From Oscillospiraceae bacterium (GTDB lineage Bacteria > Bacillota > Clostridia > Oscillospirales > Oscillospiraceae), in NCBI GenBank assembly GCA_017439425.1, contig JAFSJE010000064.1, forward strand, positions 35,764-99,763: a stretch of DNA of 64,000 nt. Reading direction: 5' to 3'. Of the stretch, positions 50,782 to 59,357 are shown in pieces. Numbering within the stretch: the first letter of the stretch is position 1; each line of letters starts with the position of its first letter. Below the pieces are notes generated by a model. That model did not search any database. It worked only from the letters and a program-made list of their open reading frames with translations, and was not told the origin of the DNA. Both the position numbers and the translations under genes were made by a program.

Positions 50782-51799
50782 TTTGAAGTCTCCTCCGTAC
50801 TGTTGTAAGCGCCTCTTCGCGGATGGTTTCATCCGGTATGCGGTCGATGGCGCGGGCAAAGCGCGCCTCCACCATAAGGCTTCGCGCCTGCGCCTCTGGT
50901 ATGCCGCGGCTCATCAGATAGTAGAGCGCGGTCTCGTCAAGTCTGCCGTGGCTCGCGGCGTGCTGACCCTCGACCTCCTCCTCGTGGCAGAGGATGAGCG
51001 GAGCGGTGCGGTCGCGCACGTCGGGGCTCAGGAGTATAACGTCCTCAGATTCGTGGCCAACGCCGCGCTTGGCGCCCTCCTTAAAGTCGATGGTGCCGCG
51101 CAGTATTTTATCCGCCGAGCCGGAAAGCGCTCCCGCGGAGTGCATCTCGCAGAGCGTATCGCGGCCGTAGTGCTCGCTTAAATCGTTGAAGTCGAGGACT
51201 GCCTCTCCCTCGCCGAAGTAGCAGCCGGCGAAATCGTAGGCGCTGGAGTTTCCCTGCAAAACCGTCTTCGAGCCGCAGACAACTCTGTTTCCTCCGAGCT
51301 CGCAGCGCGTAAAGCGCACCTCGGCGCCCTCCTCGCAGCAGGAGGCAAAGGCGGAGTAGCGGATATTGTCACTCTCCGCAAAGCTCACCTCGACCACATT
51401 TACCCTCGCGCCCTTCTCGGCGTAAACGCGGGTCAGAGTTTCGGAGGAGCCGCGCAGAACATGCAGAATTGTCAGCTCCGCGCCCTCAACGGCGTAGATA
51501 TTGCCGACAACTGCGGCGTCCTCTGTGTTAATCACGAGGGGATTGGCGTATTTATCCTCAACGGTGGCGTTAAAGGAAAACGCCGCGTTATTTTCGATTA
51601 TCTCGTCAAAGCCCGTGGAGCTTTTGAGCTCCTCGCAGGCGATAGGCGCGTCGTCGCCGACCTCCAATCCCTCGGGGCAGGCGGTTATAACGCTCGCGCC
51701 AGCAGAGTCAAAGGTTTCGGGAATGCCCGCGCTCTCCTCGGCGCAGTTTACTCCGAGGCGGTTCCACGTCGGTGAAGGGATAATATTGAACTTTTCCAT
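50774..51799 (-). CDS. sufD: SufD scaffold protein
   Basis: A 341-residue SufBD-fold protein, with the beta-helix core around YAVEGAELTILHVLRGSSETL and family end VRDRTAPLILCHEEEVEGQHAAS to IPEAQARSLMVEARFA. It forms the Fe-S scaffold with SufB and SufC. TGATG overlap with sufB. Confidence 0.85.
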   Translation of the reverse strand: MEKFNIIPSPTWNRLGVNCAEESAGIPETFDSAGASVITACPEGLEVGDDAPIACEELKSSTGFDEIIENNAAFSFNATVEDKYANPLVINTEDAAVVGNIYAVEGAELTILHVLRGSSETLTRVYAEKGARVNVVEVSFAESDNIRYSAFASCCEEGAEVRFTRCELGGNRVVCGSKTVLQGNSSAYDFAGCYFGEGEAVLDFNDLSEHYGRDTLCEMHSAGALSGSADKILRGTIDFKEGAKRGVGHESEDVILLSPDVRDRTAPLILCHEEEVEGQHAASHGRLDETALYYLMSRGIPEAQARSLMVEARFARAIDRIPDETIREEALTTVRRRLQNA

Positions 51800-53217
51800 C
51801 AGCCTATACTTCCCTTCATTTCAAGGTGGATGAGATTGTTCATCTCAACTGCGTATTCAAGCGGCAGCTCCTTTGCAATCGGCTCGGCAAAGCCGCCGAC
51901 GATAAGGGCGCGCGCGTCCTCCTCCGAAATTCCGCGGCTCATAAGATAGAATACCGCTTCCTCGGAGATAGTTCCTATTTTTGCCTCGTGGCCGACGTCG
52001 CACTTGTCGGTACGGATATCCATAACGGGTATCGTATCACTGCGGCTTCTGGAGTCGAGCATAAGGCTCTCGCAGCTCACGCTGGACTTACTCCCCTCAG
52101 CCTCCTTCGTCACGACAACGCTCGAGCGGAAGTTGGAAACCCCGCCGTCGCGCGCGATGCTCTTTGTGGAGATGTGGCTCGAGGTGTTCTTCGCGGCGTG
52201 GACTACCTTTGCGCCGGTGTCGAGCTCCTGACCCGCTCCGGCGAAGGTTATGCCGGTGAACTCCATTCTCGCGCCCTCGCCGTTAAGGATGCTCATCGGG
52301 TAGAGATAGCTCGTATGGCTACCGAAGGAACCGGAGACCCACTCGATCGTGCCGCCCTTACTGACGATAGCGCGCTTCGTGTTGAGGTTATACATATTCT
52401 TCGACCAGTTCTCGATGGTCGAATATCTGACGCGGCTATTTTCTCCGACGAAAATCTCAACGCAGCCGGCGTGGAGGTTCGCGACGTTGTACTTCGGCGC
52501 GGAGCAGCCCTCGATAAAGTGCAGGTACGCATTCTTATCGACGATAATGAGCGTGTGCTCAAACTGACCTGCGCCGGGTCTGTTCAGGCGGAAGTAGCTC
52601 TGAAGCGGTATCTCAACGCTCACGCCCGCGGGAACGTACACAAACGATCCGCCCGACCAGACAGCGCCGTGAAGCGCCGCGAACTTGTGATCTGTCGGCG
52701 GAACCGCCTTCATGAAATACTCGCGTATCATATCGCCGTACTCGCTGTGGAGCGCAGACTCGAAGTCCGTATAGACTACACCCTGATCCTCTACCTCTTT
52801 TTTGACGTTGTGGTAGACGACCTCGGAATCGTACTGCGCGCCGACGCCCGCAAGTCCCGATCTCTCCGCCTGCGGAATGCCGAGGCGCTCAAAGGTGTTC
52901 TTAATGTCCTCCGGAACCTCGTTCCATGTCGCGCTCATGCCGGTGTTGGGGCGAACGTAGGTAACGATATTCCTCATATCAAGCCCGTCGATGGACGGAC
53001 CCCAGTTGGGTATGGGAAGCCTCTCATAGATTTCGAGGCTCTTTAATCTGAACTCGCGCATCCACTCCGGGTCGTTTTTCTCCTCGGAGATGGTGCGGAC
53101 GATATCGGGAGTAAGTCCGCTCGATACCTCAAAAGCGGAGTCCACCTTGTCCTTAAAGTCGTAGATGGAGCGGTTGACCTCCTCCACGACCGTCTTTTCC
53201 TTGCCGAAATCCGCCAA
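51799..53217 (-). CDS. sufB: SufB scaffold protein
   Basis: A 472-residue SufB (DFGKEKTVVEEVNRSIYDFK start, EGCSAPKYNVANLHAGCVEI, WVSGSFGSHTSYLYPMSIL, and ISEEDARALIVGGFAEPI end). It is the site of cluster assembly. The TTG at 53217 follows AGGAGG, gives the usual N-terminus and lies just after the sufC stop. Confidence 0.93.
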   Translation of the reverse strand: MADFGKEKTVVEEVNRSIYDFKDKVDSAFEVSSGLTPDIVRTISEEKNDPEWMREFRLKSLEIYERLPIPNWGPSIDGLDMRNIVTYVRPNTGMSATWNEVPEDIKNTFERLGIPQAERSGLAGVGAQYDSEVVYHNVKKEVEDQGVVYTDFESALHSEYGDMIREYFMKAVPPTDHKFAALHGAVWSGGSFVYVPAGVSVEIPLQSYFRLNRPGAGQFEHTLIIVDKNAYLHFIEGCSAPKYNVANLHAGCVEIFVGENSRVRYSTIENWSKNMYNLNTKRAIVSKGGTIEWVSGSFGSHTSYLYPMSILNGEGARMEFTGITFAGAGQELDTGAKVVHAAKNTSSHISTKSIARDGGVSNFRSSVVVTKEAEGSKSSVSCESLMLDSRSRSDTIPVMDIRTDKCDVGHEAKIGTISEEAVFYLMSRGISEEDARALIVGGFAEPIAKELPLEYAVEMNNLIHLEMKGSIG

Positions 53218-53218
53218 A

Positions 53219-53965
53219 TCAGTTATCCTCCTTGACGGCATTGAAGCCGCCCTCGGTTATCTCGCCGATTAGCTCTGCGCCGCCGGTCTTTACGATTCTG
53301 CCGCCCTCGAGAACGTGCACCTTGTCGACCTTGAGGCCCTCAAGTATCTTCGCGTTGTGGGTGATGATGAGGAGGCTGTTGTGCTCGTTGTGCCAGGCGT
53401 TGATGCCCTCGGTCACGGTTCTGACCGCGTCGACGTCGAGGCCGGAATCGGTCTCGTCGAGGAGCGCGAGCGACGGCTTCAGCATAAGGAGCTGAAGTAT
53501 CTCCGCCTTTTTCTTCTCGCCGCCGGAAAAGCCGACGTTGAGGTAGCGCTCGGCGTACTCAGGAGCCATGCCGAGCTTGTCCATCTCAGCCTTGAGCTCG
53601 CGCTTGAAGGCGAATACCTTGAGGGGCGTTCCGGTTATCGCCTGACGCGCGGTGCGGATGAAGTTCTCGAGGCTGATGCCCGGGATCTCCTCCGGAGTCT
53701 GGAAGGAGAGGAAAATGCCCCTGCGCGCTCTCGCGTCCGCCTTCTCCTCCGTGATATCCTCGCCCTTGAAAACGATTTTGCCGCCGTCTACCGAGTAGCG
53801 CGGGTCGCCCATTATCGCGGAAACGAGTGTCGATTTTCCCGTTCCGTTCGGGCCCATGAGGACGTGTACCTCGCCCTCGCCGATTTCAAGGCAAACGCCG
53901 TCAAGGATTTTCTTCTCCTCAACGGATACCTTGAGATCCTCTATCTTAAGAAGCTGTTCGCTCAT
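53219..53965 (-). CDS. sufC: SufC ATPase
   Basis: A 248-residue ABC ATPase: Walker A GPNGTGKST, LSGGEKKK-type signature (FSGGEKKKAEILQ), Walker B LALLDETDSGLDVD. It powers the SufBCD complex. First gene of the operon; ATG at 53965 follows GGAGG. Confidence 0.95.
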   Translation of the reverse strand: MSEQLLKIEDLKVSVEEKKILDGVCLEIGEGEVHVLMGPNGTGKSTLVSAIMGDPRYSVDGGKIVFKGEDITEEKADARARRGIFLSFQTPEEIPGISLENFIRTARQAITGTPLKVFAFKRELKAEMDKLGMAPEYAERYLNVGFSGGEKKKAEILQLLMLKPSLALLDETDSGLDVDAVRTVTEGINAWHNEHNSLLIITHNAKILEGLKVDKVHVLEGGRIVKTGGAELIGEITEGGFNAVKEDN

Positions 53966-54039
53966 TATAAAGTATCCTCCGTACATAATATGTCATCCTT
54001 AATTATACACCGAACAAGTAGGAAAATCAATAATAAAAC

Positions 54040-54068
54040 TTGCCTAACCCGACTATCTTTGCTATAAT
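54040..54068 (+). promoter_or_regulatory. folT promoter
   Basis: TTGCCT (54040-54045), 17 bp, TATAAT (54063-54068), 36 bp upstream of the folT start. No tetrahydrofolate riboswitch was recognised in the leader, which is too short for one. Confidence 0.65.
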
Positions 54069-54103
54069 CAAGCCGTTCCTACCTATCGAAGGGGGCAAAA
54101 CCC

Positions 54104-54661
54104 ATGAAAATCAAGGAAAATCTGTCTTCGAGCGCGCGCGAGCTGCGCGATCTGCGCGTTCTGACCACCTGCGCGGTCATGGCGGCGCTTGCCGTCGCGC
54201 TCGATTTCGTCGCCTCGATACAGATAGGCGACTATCTCAAAATCGGCTTCGCCGCCCTGCCCAATCAGATCGTTGACTGGCTCTTCGGCGGCGTGACCGG
54301 CGCGCTCTTCGGCGGCGTTATGGACATCGTGAAGTTCATAATAAAGCCCACCGGCGCGTTCTTCCCGGGCTACACGCTGTCCGCCATCGTCGCCGGCTTT
54401 ATCTACGGCGTGAGCTATTACAAAAAAACGCCGAGCCTGTGGCGCATTCTCGCAACGAAGGCCGTCGTCACCCTCGTTGTCAACGCCGGAATGAACACTC
54501 TGTGGATCTCGATGATGACCGGAAAAGCGTTCACGATTCTGCTTGCAAGCCGGTTTGTGAAGGAAATAGTTGACCTGCCGGTGCAGGCGGCGCTCTTTTT
54601 CCTGCTCGTTCAGATCGTGGAGCGAAGCGGAGTCAAAAAATATACGCATACGCAGAAATAA
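54104..54661 (+). CDS. folT: Folate ECF transporter substrate-binding subunit
   Basis: A 185-residue S component with six membrane helices and the folate-type pattern (VMAALAVALDFVASIQIGDYLKIGF, then GALFGGVMDIVKFIIKPTGAFFPGYTLS). It binds folate and needs the shared ECF ATPase/T module, not in this window. RBS GGGGGC. Confidence 0.82.
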   Translation: MKIKENLSSSARELRDLRVLTTCAVMAALAVALDFVASIQIGDYLKIGFAALPNQIVDWLFGGVTGALFGGVMDIVKFIIKPTGAFFPGYTLSAIVAGFIYGVSYYKKTPSLWRILATKAVVTLVVNAGMNTLWISMMTGKAFTILLASRFVKEIVDLPVQAALFFLLVQIVERSGVKKYTHTQK

Positions 54662-54871
54662 AGGACGGGGTGACCCGTCCTTTTAGACTGTAGACAAAAA
54701 GAAAAAGCGTTGGATAAAGGTGGCGGGGTTTTGTGAAGGGGCCGGCCGAGAGGCCCCTTCACGTCGCATAGCCCGCCCGCAGGCGTCATATTTTGCGCTC
54801 TCAAAGCGCAAAATATGTTCGATGCGGAGACTTTGTCGACGCATTGAAAGGACGGGGTGACCCGTCCTTTT
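54660..54871. repeat. Hairpin cassette bracketed by two identical 25-bp terminator hairpins
   Basis: The same 25-bp hairpin (arms AAAGGACGGG and CCCGTCCTTTT) occurs at 54660-54684 and 54847-54871. Between are two more perfect hairpins: GTGAAGGGGCC with GGCCCCTTCAC (54733-54762) and CATATTTTGCGCT with AGCGCAAAATATG (54787-54817). No gene was seen. It acts as a folT/apbE bidirectional terminator and may be a copied non-coding element. Confidence 0.75.
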
Positions 54872-55852
54872 TTATTCCATTTTCTCAAAGCCGTCGGTCT
54901 TATATACCGCGCCGTCTGCGTCTATCCAAAGAGCCTCGGCGCCGCACTCCCTCGCAAGCGCTTCGCCGCTCTCTCTGTCCATTAAAAACAGCGCCGTGCT
55001 GAGCGCGTCAGCAAGTGCGGAGGAGGCACACGCAACGCTCACTCCGCGCCATTTTGCCGCCGGGTACAGTGTATCGGGGTCGATTATGTGGCAGTAGCGC
55101 ACGCCGCCGACCTCGAAATAGCGCTGATAGTCGCCGCTTGTGACAACGCTGCCGTCTGTAACCGCGACCGCCGTCAGCACTCCGCCGTCGGGATTCTGTA
55201 TGCCGAGCTTCCACGCCCCGCCGTCCGGCTTTGCGCCGACCGCCCGGATATTTCCGCCGACGTTTATGAGCGTGCCGGAGGGCGCGACCCTTGCCGCTCT
55301 CTCCACCGCCCAGCCCTTCGCAAGCGCGCCCGCGTCAATCGACGCTGCGCTGTCGTTGAGCCGCACCCGGCGGTTTTCCTCGTCGATCTCAAGCTTATCG
55401 AAGCCCGTATGCTTTTTTGCCTCTTTAAGCGCGCTTTCATCGGGGAGGACTTCGTTTTCCCGCGCTTCGTGCCAGATTTTCAGCACCGCGCCGAGCGTTA
55501 TGTCAACCTCTCCGGCGGTCAGAAGTGCGACCTTGCGCCCCCACTTGAGAAACTCGATAATTTCTGCGTCGACCTCGACCCATTCTCCGGCGCGGGCGTT
55601 TACAGTGCAAAGGTTCACTATGCCGTCGTACTCGTTGTAGACGTCAAACAGTCTGTGCAGGCGCGTAAGCTCCGCGATAATGCCGCCGGTTTCGTCCATA
55701 AAGCTCTCCTGACTGTCGGCATAACCCTTTATAACCGTAACGGTGTCAAAAAGCGTATATTCCGAGCGTTCATAGCTCTTTTCGGAACTTCCGCAGGCGG
55801 TAAGCGTAAAGAGCATTATCACCGCAAGCGCGAATGAGAGCGTTTTTTTCAT
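54872..55852 (-). CDS. apbE: FAD:protein FMN transferase (ApbE), lipoprotein
   Basis: A 326-residue flavin transferase. A lipobox (LTACGSS, Cys20) anchors it outside the membrane. Family landmarks are FDTVTVIKGY, a VDITLGAVLKIWHEARE region, DAGALAKGWAVERAA and INVGGNIRAVG with TSGDYQRYFEVGG. It attaches FMN to Thr of extracytoplasmic redox proteins. It overlaps the Gx transporter gene by 4 nt. Confidence 0.9.
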   Translation of the reverse strand: MKKTLSFALAVIMLFTLTACGSSEKSYERSEYTLFDTVTVIKGYADSQESFMDETGGIIAELTRLHRLFDVYNEYDGIVNLCTVNARAGEWVEVDAEIIEFLKWGRKVALLTAGEVDITLGAVLKIWHEARENEVLPDESALKEAKKHTGFDKLEIDEENRRVRLNDSAASIDAGALAKGWAVERAARVAPSGTLINVGGNIRAVGAKPDGGAWKLGIQNPDGGVLTAVAVTDGSVVTSGDYQRYFEVGGVRYCHIIDPDTLYPAAKWRGVSVACASSALADALSTALFLMDRESGEALARECGAEALWIDADGAVYKTDGFEKME

Positions 55853-56337
55853 ACTTTTATCCTCAGTAATCTTTGAACTGCAAAGCCGATCGCCACGCCG
55901 GTGAAAACTCCGGCGACAAGCATCACCGGCAGGTACGCGGCGACGCCCATAGAGCGCATCAGCACCGCCGCCGCAATTATCTGACCGATGTTATGCCCCG
56001 CCGCGCCGATAACGCTGACGCCGATCTCGCTGAGAGCGGATATTTTTTTCGCGCCGAGCATAACCGAGAAGGCAAGCGCCCCTCCCGCGAGGCTGAACGC
56101 GAGCGACGTCACGCTGCCGCCGAAAAAGGTTGACATAATACACCGCAGAATCAGAATCGCCAGCGCCGAAAGCGGGTCGAGCGCGTAGATCGCGTATAGC
56201 GTTACGACGTTTGCAAGCCCGAGCTTCACGCCGGGCAGCGGTATCACAAGCTCAAGCGGCAGAAACCGCTCAGCGTAGCTGAGTGCGAGCGCAAGCGCGA
56301 GCAAAATCGCGGAAAGCGCGAGCTTTTTCGTTCTCAT
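55849..56337 (-). CDS. Gx transporter family membrane protein
   Basis: A 162-residue protein with five to six helices and LPGVKLGLANVVTLYAIYAL, characteristic of the Gx transporter (HepT component I-like, ECF-S-related) family. With ApbE and a NusG_II protein it fits flavin supply for extracellular electron transfer or isoprenoid work. Confidence 0.75.
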   Translation of the reverse strand: MRTKKLALSAILLALALALSYAERFLPLELVIPLPGVKLGLANVVTLYAIYALDPLSALAILILRCIMSTFFGGSVTSLAFSLAGGALAFSVMLGAKKISALSEIGVSVIGAAGHNIGQIIAAAVLMRSMGVAAYLPVMLVAGVFTGVAIGFAVQRLLRIKV

Positions 56338-56341
56338 CGGC

Positions 56342-56698
56342 TCACCCCGCGATCATATCAAGATCGGAGCCGATAAGCCGCACCTCTACCCTGTTCGGCA
56401 GGCAGAAAATCGTCTCACCGGCTCGGTTTTTGCGGCCCATTCGCATACAGTCGCCGCCGGGGCAGTCAGAATTCTCGACCCAGACCTCGCCGCCGCGTAT
56501 GACGACTGTGCAGCGGTAGTCGCCGGAGACGGGAATTTCGGCGTTTTCGGAAATCGGCGCGGAGTAGATTTTCTCGCCCGAGGAGAATACCTCCACGGTC
56601 ACGGAGGCGGCTTTCGGCGCAAAGAAAACGGTCGCGGCAAAGATGCCGAGCGCGAGCGCCAGCACAAGCGCAATAGCCGCAATATCGCCCTTTTTCAC
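56342..56698 (-). CDS. NusG domain II-containing exported protein
   Basis: A 118-residue protein with one N-terminal membrane helix (AAIALVLALALGIFAATVFF) and a NusG_II-like beta domain ending NSDCPGGDCMRMGRKNRAGE and CLPNRVEV. The CPGGDC-M motif is typical. It is the first gene of the apbE operon and may carry a cofactor or metal outside the cell. Confidence 0.78.
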   Translation of the reverse strand: MKKGDIAAIALVLALALGIFAATVFFAPKAASVTVEVFSSGEKIYSAPISENAEIPVSGDYRCTVVIRGGEVWVENSDCPGGDCMRMGRKNRAGETIFCLPNRVEVRLIGSDLDMIAG

Positions 56699-56736
56699 TC
56701 CTCCGCCACCTCTCTATAGTAATTTCCGCAGTATTT

Positions 56737-56897
56737 ATACTAACCCCTGATCAAAATCTTCAATTGGCGCTTGCCCTTTTCGCGTCATACTTCGTTATCC
56801 GGCTTGATAATACACAAAGTATTATCTGCACCGGACGCCTTGTATGACGCAAAAAATTCTGCGCGCTCGGTTAAAGCTTTTAATCAGGGATTAGTAT
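56737..56897. mobile_element. MITE-like palindromic element
   Basis: Terminal inverted repeats ATACTAACCCCTGAT (56737-56751) and ATCAGGGATTAGTAT (56883-56897) have one mismatch, and the interior continues as an imperfect foldback (GCGTCATAC-type and AATACTTTGTG-type pairs). The element is about 161 bp with no gene. It looks like a small non-autonomous element or structured RNA. Target duplication is not clear. Confidence 0.6.
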
Positions 56898-56940
56898 TAA
56901 ACGAACAGGAAAAAGCTCTTTAATCCCATAATTAATAAAT

Positions 56941-56968
56941 TCAAAAGAGGAGCTTTACGCTCCCCTTA
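56941..56968 (-). terminator. Terminator of the Cys-rich gene
   Basis: GGAGC and GCTCC with a TTTAC loop form a short stem; on the minus strand it is followed by CTCTTTTG. Confidence 0.45.
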
Positions 56969-57175
56969 AAGCTTAAAATCCTCCTCGCTGTACCGCGATT
57001 TGTCTATGGCAGCCGGGTGCGGCGGCTCGCGGCGCAGAGGGTCGTATTTGAAATGGCGGCACTGACCCGCGAGGCTCACGACGCCCTTTTTTATACACGC
57101 CGCCTCGGTATCGTTTATCTGCGAGGAATGTACGCAATACGAGCAGCTCGGCTCGATTTTTTTGTTAAAAAGCAT
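56966..57175 (-). CDS. Small Cys-rich protein
   Basis: A 69-residue protein with CSYC and two further Cys (AACIKKG, GQCRHFKYDPLRR). This short protein resembles uncharacterised Cys-rich proteins of Oscillospiraceae. A zinc site is likely. It lies alone between the element and the sporulation gene. Confidence 0.55.
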   Translation of the reverse strand: MLFNKKIEPSCSYCVHSSQINDTEAACIKKGVVSLAGQCRHFKYDPLRREPPHPAAIDKSRYSEEDFKL

Positions 57176-57201
57176 CGTTTTTCACCGCCTTCAAGGCTAT
57201 A

Positions 57202-58194
57202 TTACCACGCGCCGAGCATATTTGCAAGCCAAATAATCGCGGCGGAGAGAACTCCGTGGAGAAGCTTTCCGGAGAAATACGTGCTCTTGCGCAGTCCGCT
57301 GTCCTCGATAAAGCTCAGCACCTGGCAGTGTACGCTGAGTCCCGCCCAGCCGAGCATGAACGCCGCAAGCGCAAGCCGCGACGAAAAGTCTGCGCCGATA
57401 TCGCGAATTTTCCACACTCCGCTCGTAAGCTCGATGGCGCCGGTGATGAGGCTCTCGGCGCTCTCTCTTGTCAGTCCGAACACGCCGAGAAGGTCGGCCG
57501 CCGCGCCGACCGCCCCCGAGAGGAACAGCAGTCTTATGAACACCGCAAAAAACAGCACGAACGCCGAAATCGATAGGCACTGTCCGAGTCCGTCGCCCAC
57601 AGAGCCGATGAACGCCCTGACCGCGCTCTCGCGGCTCTCGCTCACAGCGGGTACCGGCTCCGGCTTTTCGCCGCGCTTATAAAACCGGAAAAGGATGCCG
57701 ATAATAAGGCTCGAGAGCGCGTGGACGAGGTAAAGCGCAAGCCCCGCGCCCTTCTCCGCAAAAATTCCCGTGCCGACAACTCCGAGTATGAACGCCGGGC
57801 CGGAATTATTCGCGTAGGCGAGCATACGCTCCGCCTCGGTTTTCGTGAGCCTGCCGGATTTATAGAGCGAGATGACCGTCTTTGCTCCGACGGGATAGCC
57901 GCCGACAAAGCCGAGCGCAAGCGCCGCCGCACCGGCGCCGGAGACGTTGAAGACCGGCCGCATCACAGGCGCGAGCACCCTTCCGAGCTTATCGGCAAAG
58001 CCGAGTCGCACCGTGAGGTTCGAGAGAACGAAAAACGGGAAAAGCGACGGAAGCATTACGGTGAGGCACAGCTCTACCCCGCTCTTTGCCGCCGCGATCA
58101 GCTCCGACGGGAACACCGCAAGCCCCGCAGTAATAAATAACAGTCCGCATATCTCGGCAAAGTCCACTGCCCTTGCTCTGAGCATTTTTATCAC
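57202..58194 (-). CDS. ylbJ: Sporulation membrane protein YlbJ
   Basis: A 330-residue membrane protein with about eight helices and the YlbJ/nucleoside recognition pattern (LPSLFPFFVLSNL, ALGFVGGYPVGAKTV, YANNSGPAFILGVVG). It is needed for spore cortex and coat in Bacillus. It is divergent from yqfD. Confidence 0.82.
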   Translation of the reverse strand: MIKMLRARAVDFAEICGLLFITAGLAVFPSELIAAAKSGVELCLTVMLPSLFPFFVLSNLTVRLGFADKLGRVLAPVMRPVFNVSGAGAAALALGFVGGYPVGAKTVISLYKSGRLTKTEAERMLAYANNSGPAFILGVVGTGIFAEKGAGLALYLVHALSSLIIGILFRFYKRGEKPEPVPAVSESRESAVRAFIGSVGDGLGQCLSISAFVLFFAVFIRLLFLSGAVGAAADLLGVFGLTRESAESLITGAIELTSGVWKIRDIGADFSSRLALAAFMLGWAGLSVHCQVLSFIEDSGLRKSTYFSGKLLHGVLSAAIIWLANMLGAW

Positions 58195-58250
58195 CTCTCC
58201 CGCAAGTATATGCCGCGCTCCCGCAACATAGAATTATTACGGGTGATAAG

Positions 58251-59357
58251 ATGGACAGAGTATATTTTAAGCTCTCCTCGGCTCAGCCGGAGAGGACGGC
58301 AAACCTTCTCATTTCGCGCGGCGTGCCGGTCAGCGATTTGCGGATTCGCGACGCTTCGCTCTCCTTCTTTGTGCCGGTCGCCTGGCGCGAGAGGGTTCGC
58401 AGAACGCCGGGTGCGATAGTTGAAAGAGAGCGCGAGAAGGGCATTTTTAAAACCCTGCGCTCCACAAAATGGCGCTTTATGCTCTATATCGGGCTTATTG
58501 CCGCATTATCGGCGCTGGTTTTTATCTCGATGACGATATGGTCGATCGAAGTCCACGGTGCGGACAGCGTGCCGCCCGAGAGAATAATCGCCGACCTCAG
58601 GGATCTCGGAGTGCATATCTTCTCGCCGTTCTGGAAAATAGAAAACCGCAGACTGCAGAATGAGCTTCTTCTGCGCGAGCCAAGCCTCAGGTGGGTAACG
58701 CTGAACCTCAAGGGTACAAAGCTCTTTGTTCTTGTGCGCGAGGAGATACCCGCGCCGGAAATAATCGAGCCATCGCCGGAGCCGATACGCGCGCGCAGAT
58801 TCGGAATAATAACCTCCGCCGTCGCCCTCGAGGGTAACTCCGCAGTCAAGCCCGGCGACACGGTTCTATCGGGCGATGAGCTGATAGTTCCGTCCGAGCG
58901 AGGCACGCTGGGCAAGGTCACAGCGCGCACCTTCTACGAAATCAGCGCCGAGATGCCGGTTTTATGTAAACTCAAGCTGCGTGAAAGCTCCGAAAAGACA
59001 CTCACGAGCCTCATTATCGGAGAAAAGCGCATAAATTTTTACAATTCAAATAGACACAGCGCCGCAGAATATGATACAATAGAATGTACTATGCCGCTTC
59101 CGTTTCTGCCGCTCAGAATCGAGCGCGCGACTGTACGGGAGTATGAGACAGCCGACTTTGAGCCGGACGCAGAGAGCGCCGCAAATATTCTCAAGTCGCG
59201 CCTTGCCTATACACTCTGCCGGAATATGGTCGAGGGCAGCGTAGTGAGCGAAAGATTTACTGTCTCGCAGGAGGGCGGGCTCATAAGGGTCACGCTTTTT
59301 GCCGAGTGCAGAGAGAATATAGGAGAAAGCTATGACAGACGAAACGATAATCGTTGA
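58251..59357 (+). CDS. yqfD: Sporulation protein YqfD
   Basis: A 368-residue sporulation protein: an N-terminal cytoplasmic part, one membrane helix (FMLYIGLIAALSALVFIS near 76-93), then a long extracytoplasmic beta-rich part (LRWVTLNLKGTKLFVLVREE). YqfC, its usual upstream partner, is not present. It overlaps phoH by 26 nt. Confidence 0.82.
   Translation: MDRVYFKLSSAQPERTANLLISRGVPVSDLRIRDASLSFFVPVAWRERVRRTPGAIVEREREKGIFKTLRSTKWRFMLYIGLIAALSALVFISMTIWSIEVHGADSVPPERIIADLRDLGVHIFSPFWKIENRRLQNELLLREPSLRWVTLNLKGTKLFVLVREEIPAPEIIEPSPEPIRARRFGIITSAVALEGNSAVKPGDTVLSGDELIVPSERGTLGKVTARTFYEISAEMPVLCKLKLRESSEKTLTSLIIGEKRINFYNSNRHSAAEYDTIECTMPLPFLPLRIERATVREYETADFEPDAESAANILKSRLAYTLCRNMVEGSVVSERFTVSQEGGLIRVTLFAECRENIGESYDRRNDNR

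Noticed and set aside
49708..50808. 366-residue rightward frame opposite sufS
   Set aside because: Shadow of sufS; Arg/Val-rich with no motif.
51826..53046. 406-residue rightward frame opposite sufB
   Set aside because: Shadow of sufB, which is certain.
54610..54888. 92-residue leftward frame across the hairpin cassette
   Set aside because: It is made of hairpin and terminator DNA and overlaps folT and apbE ends; no protein pattern.
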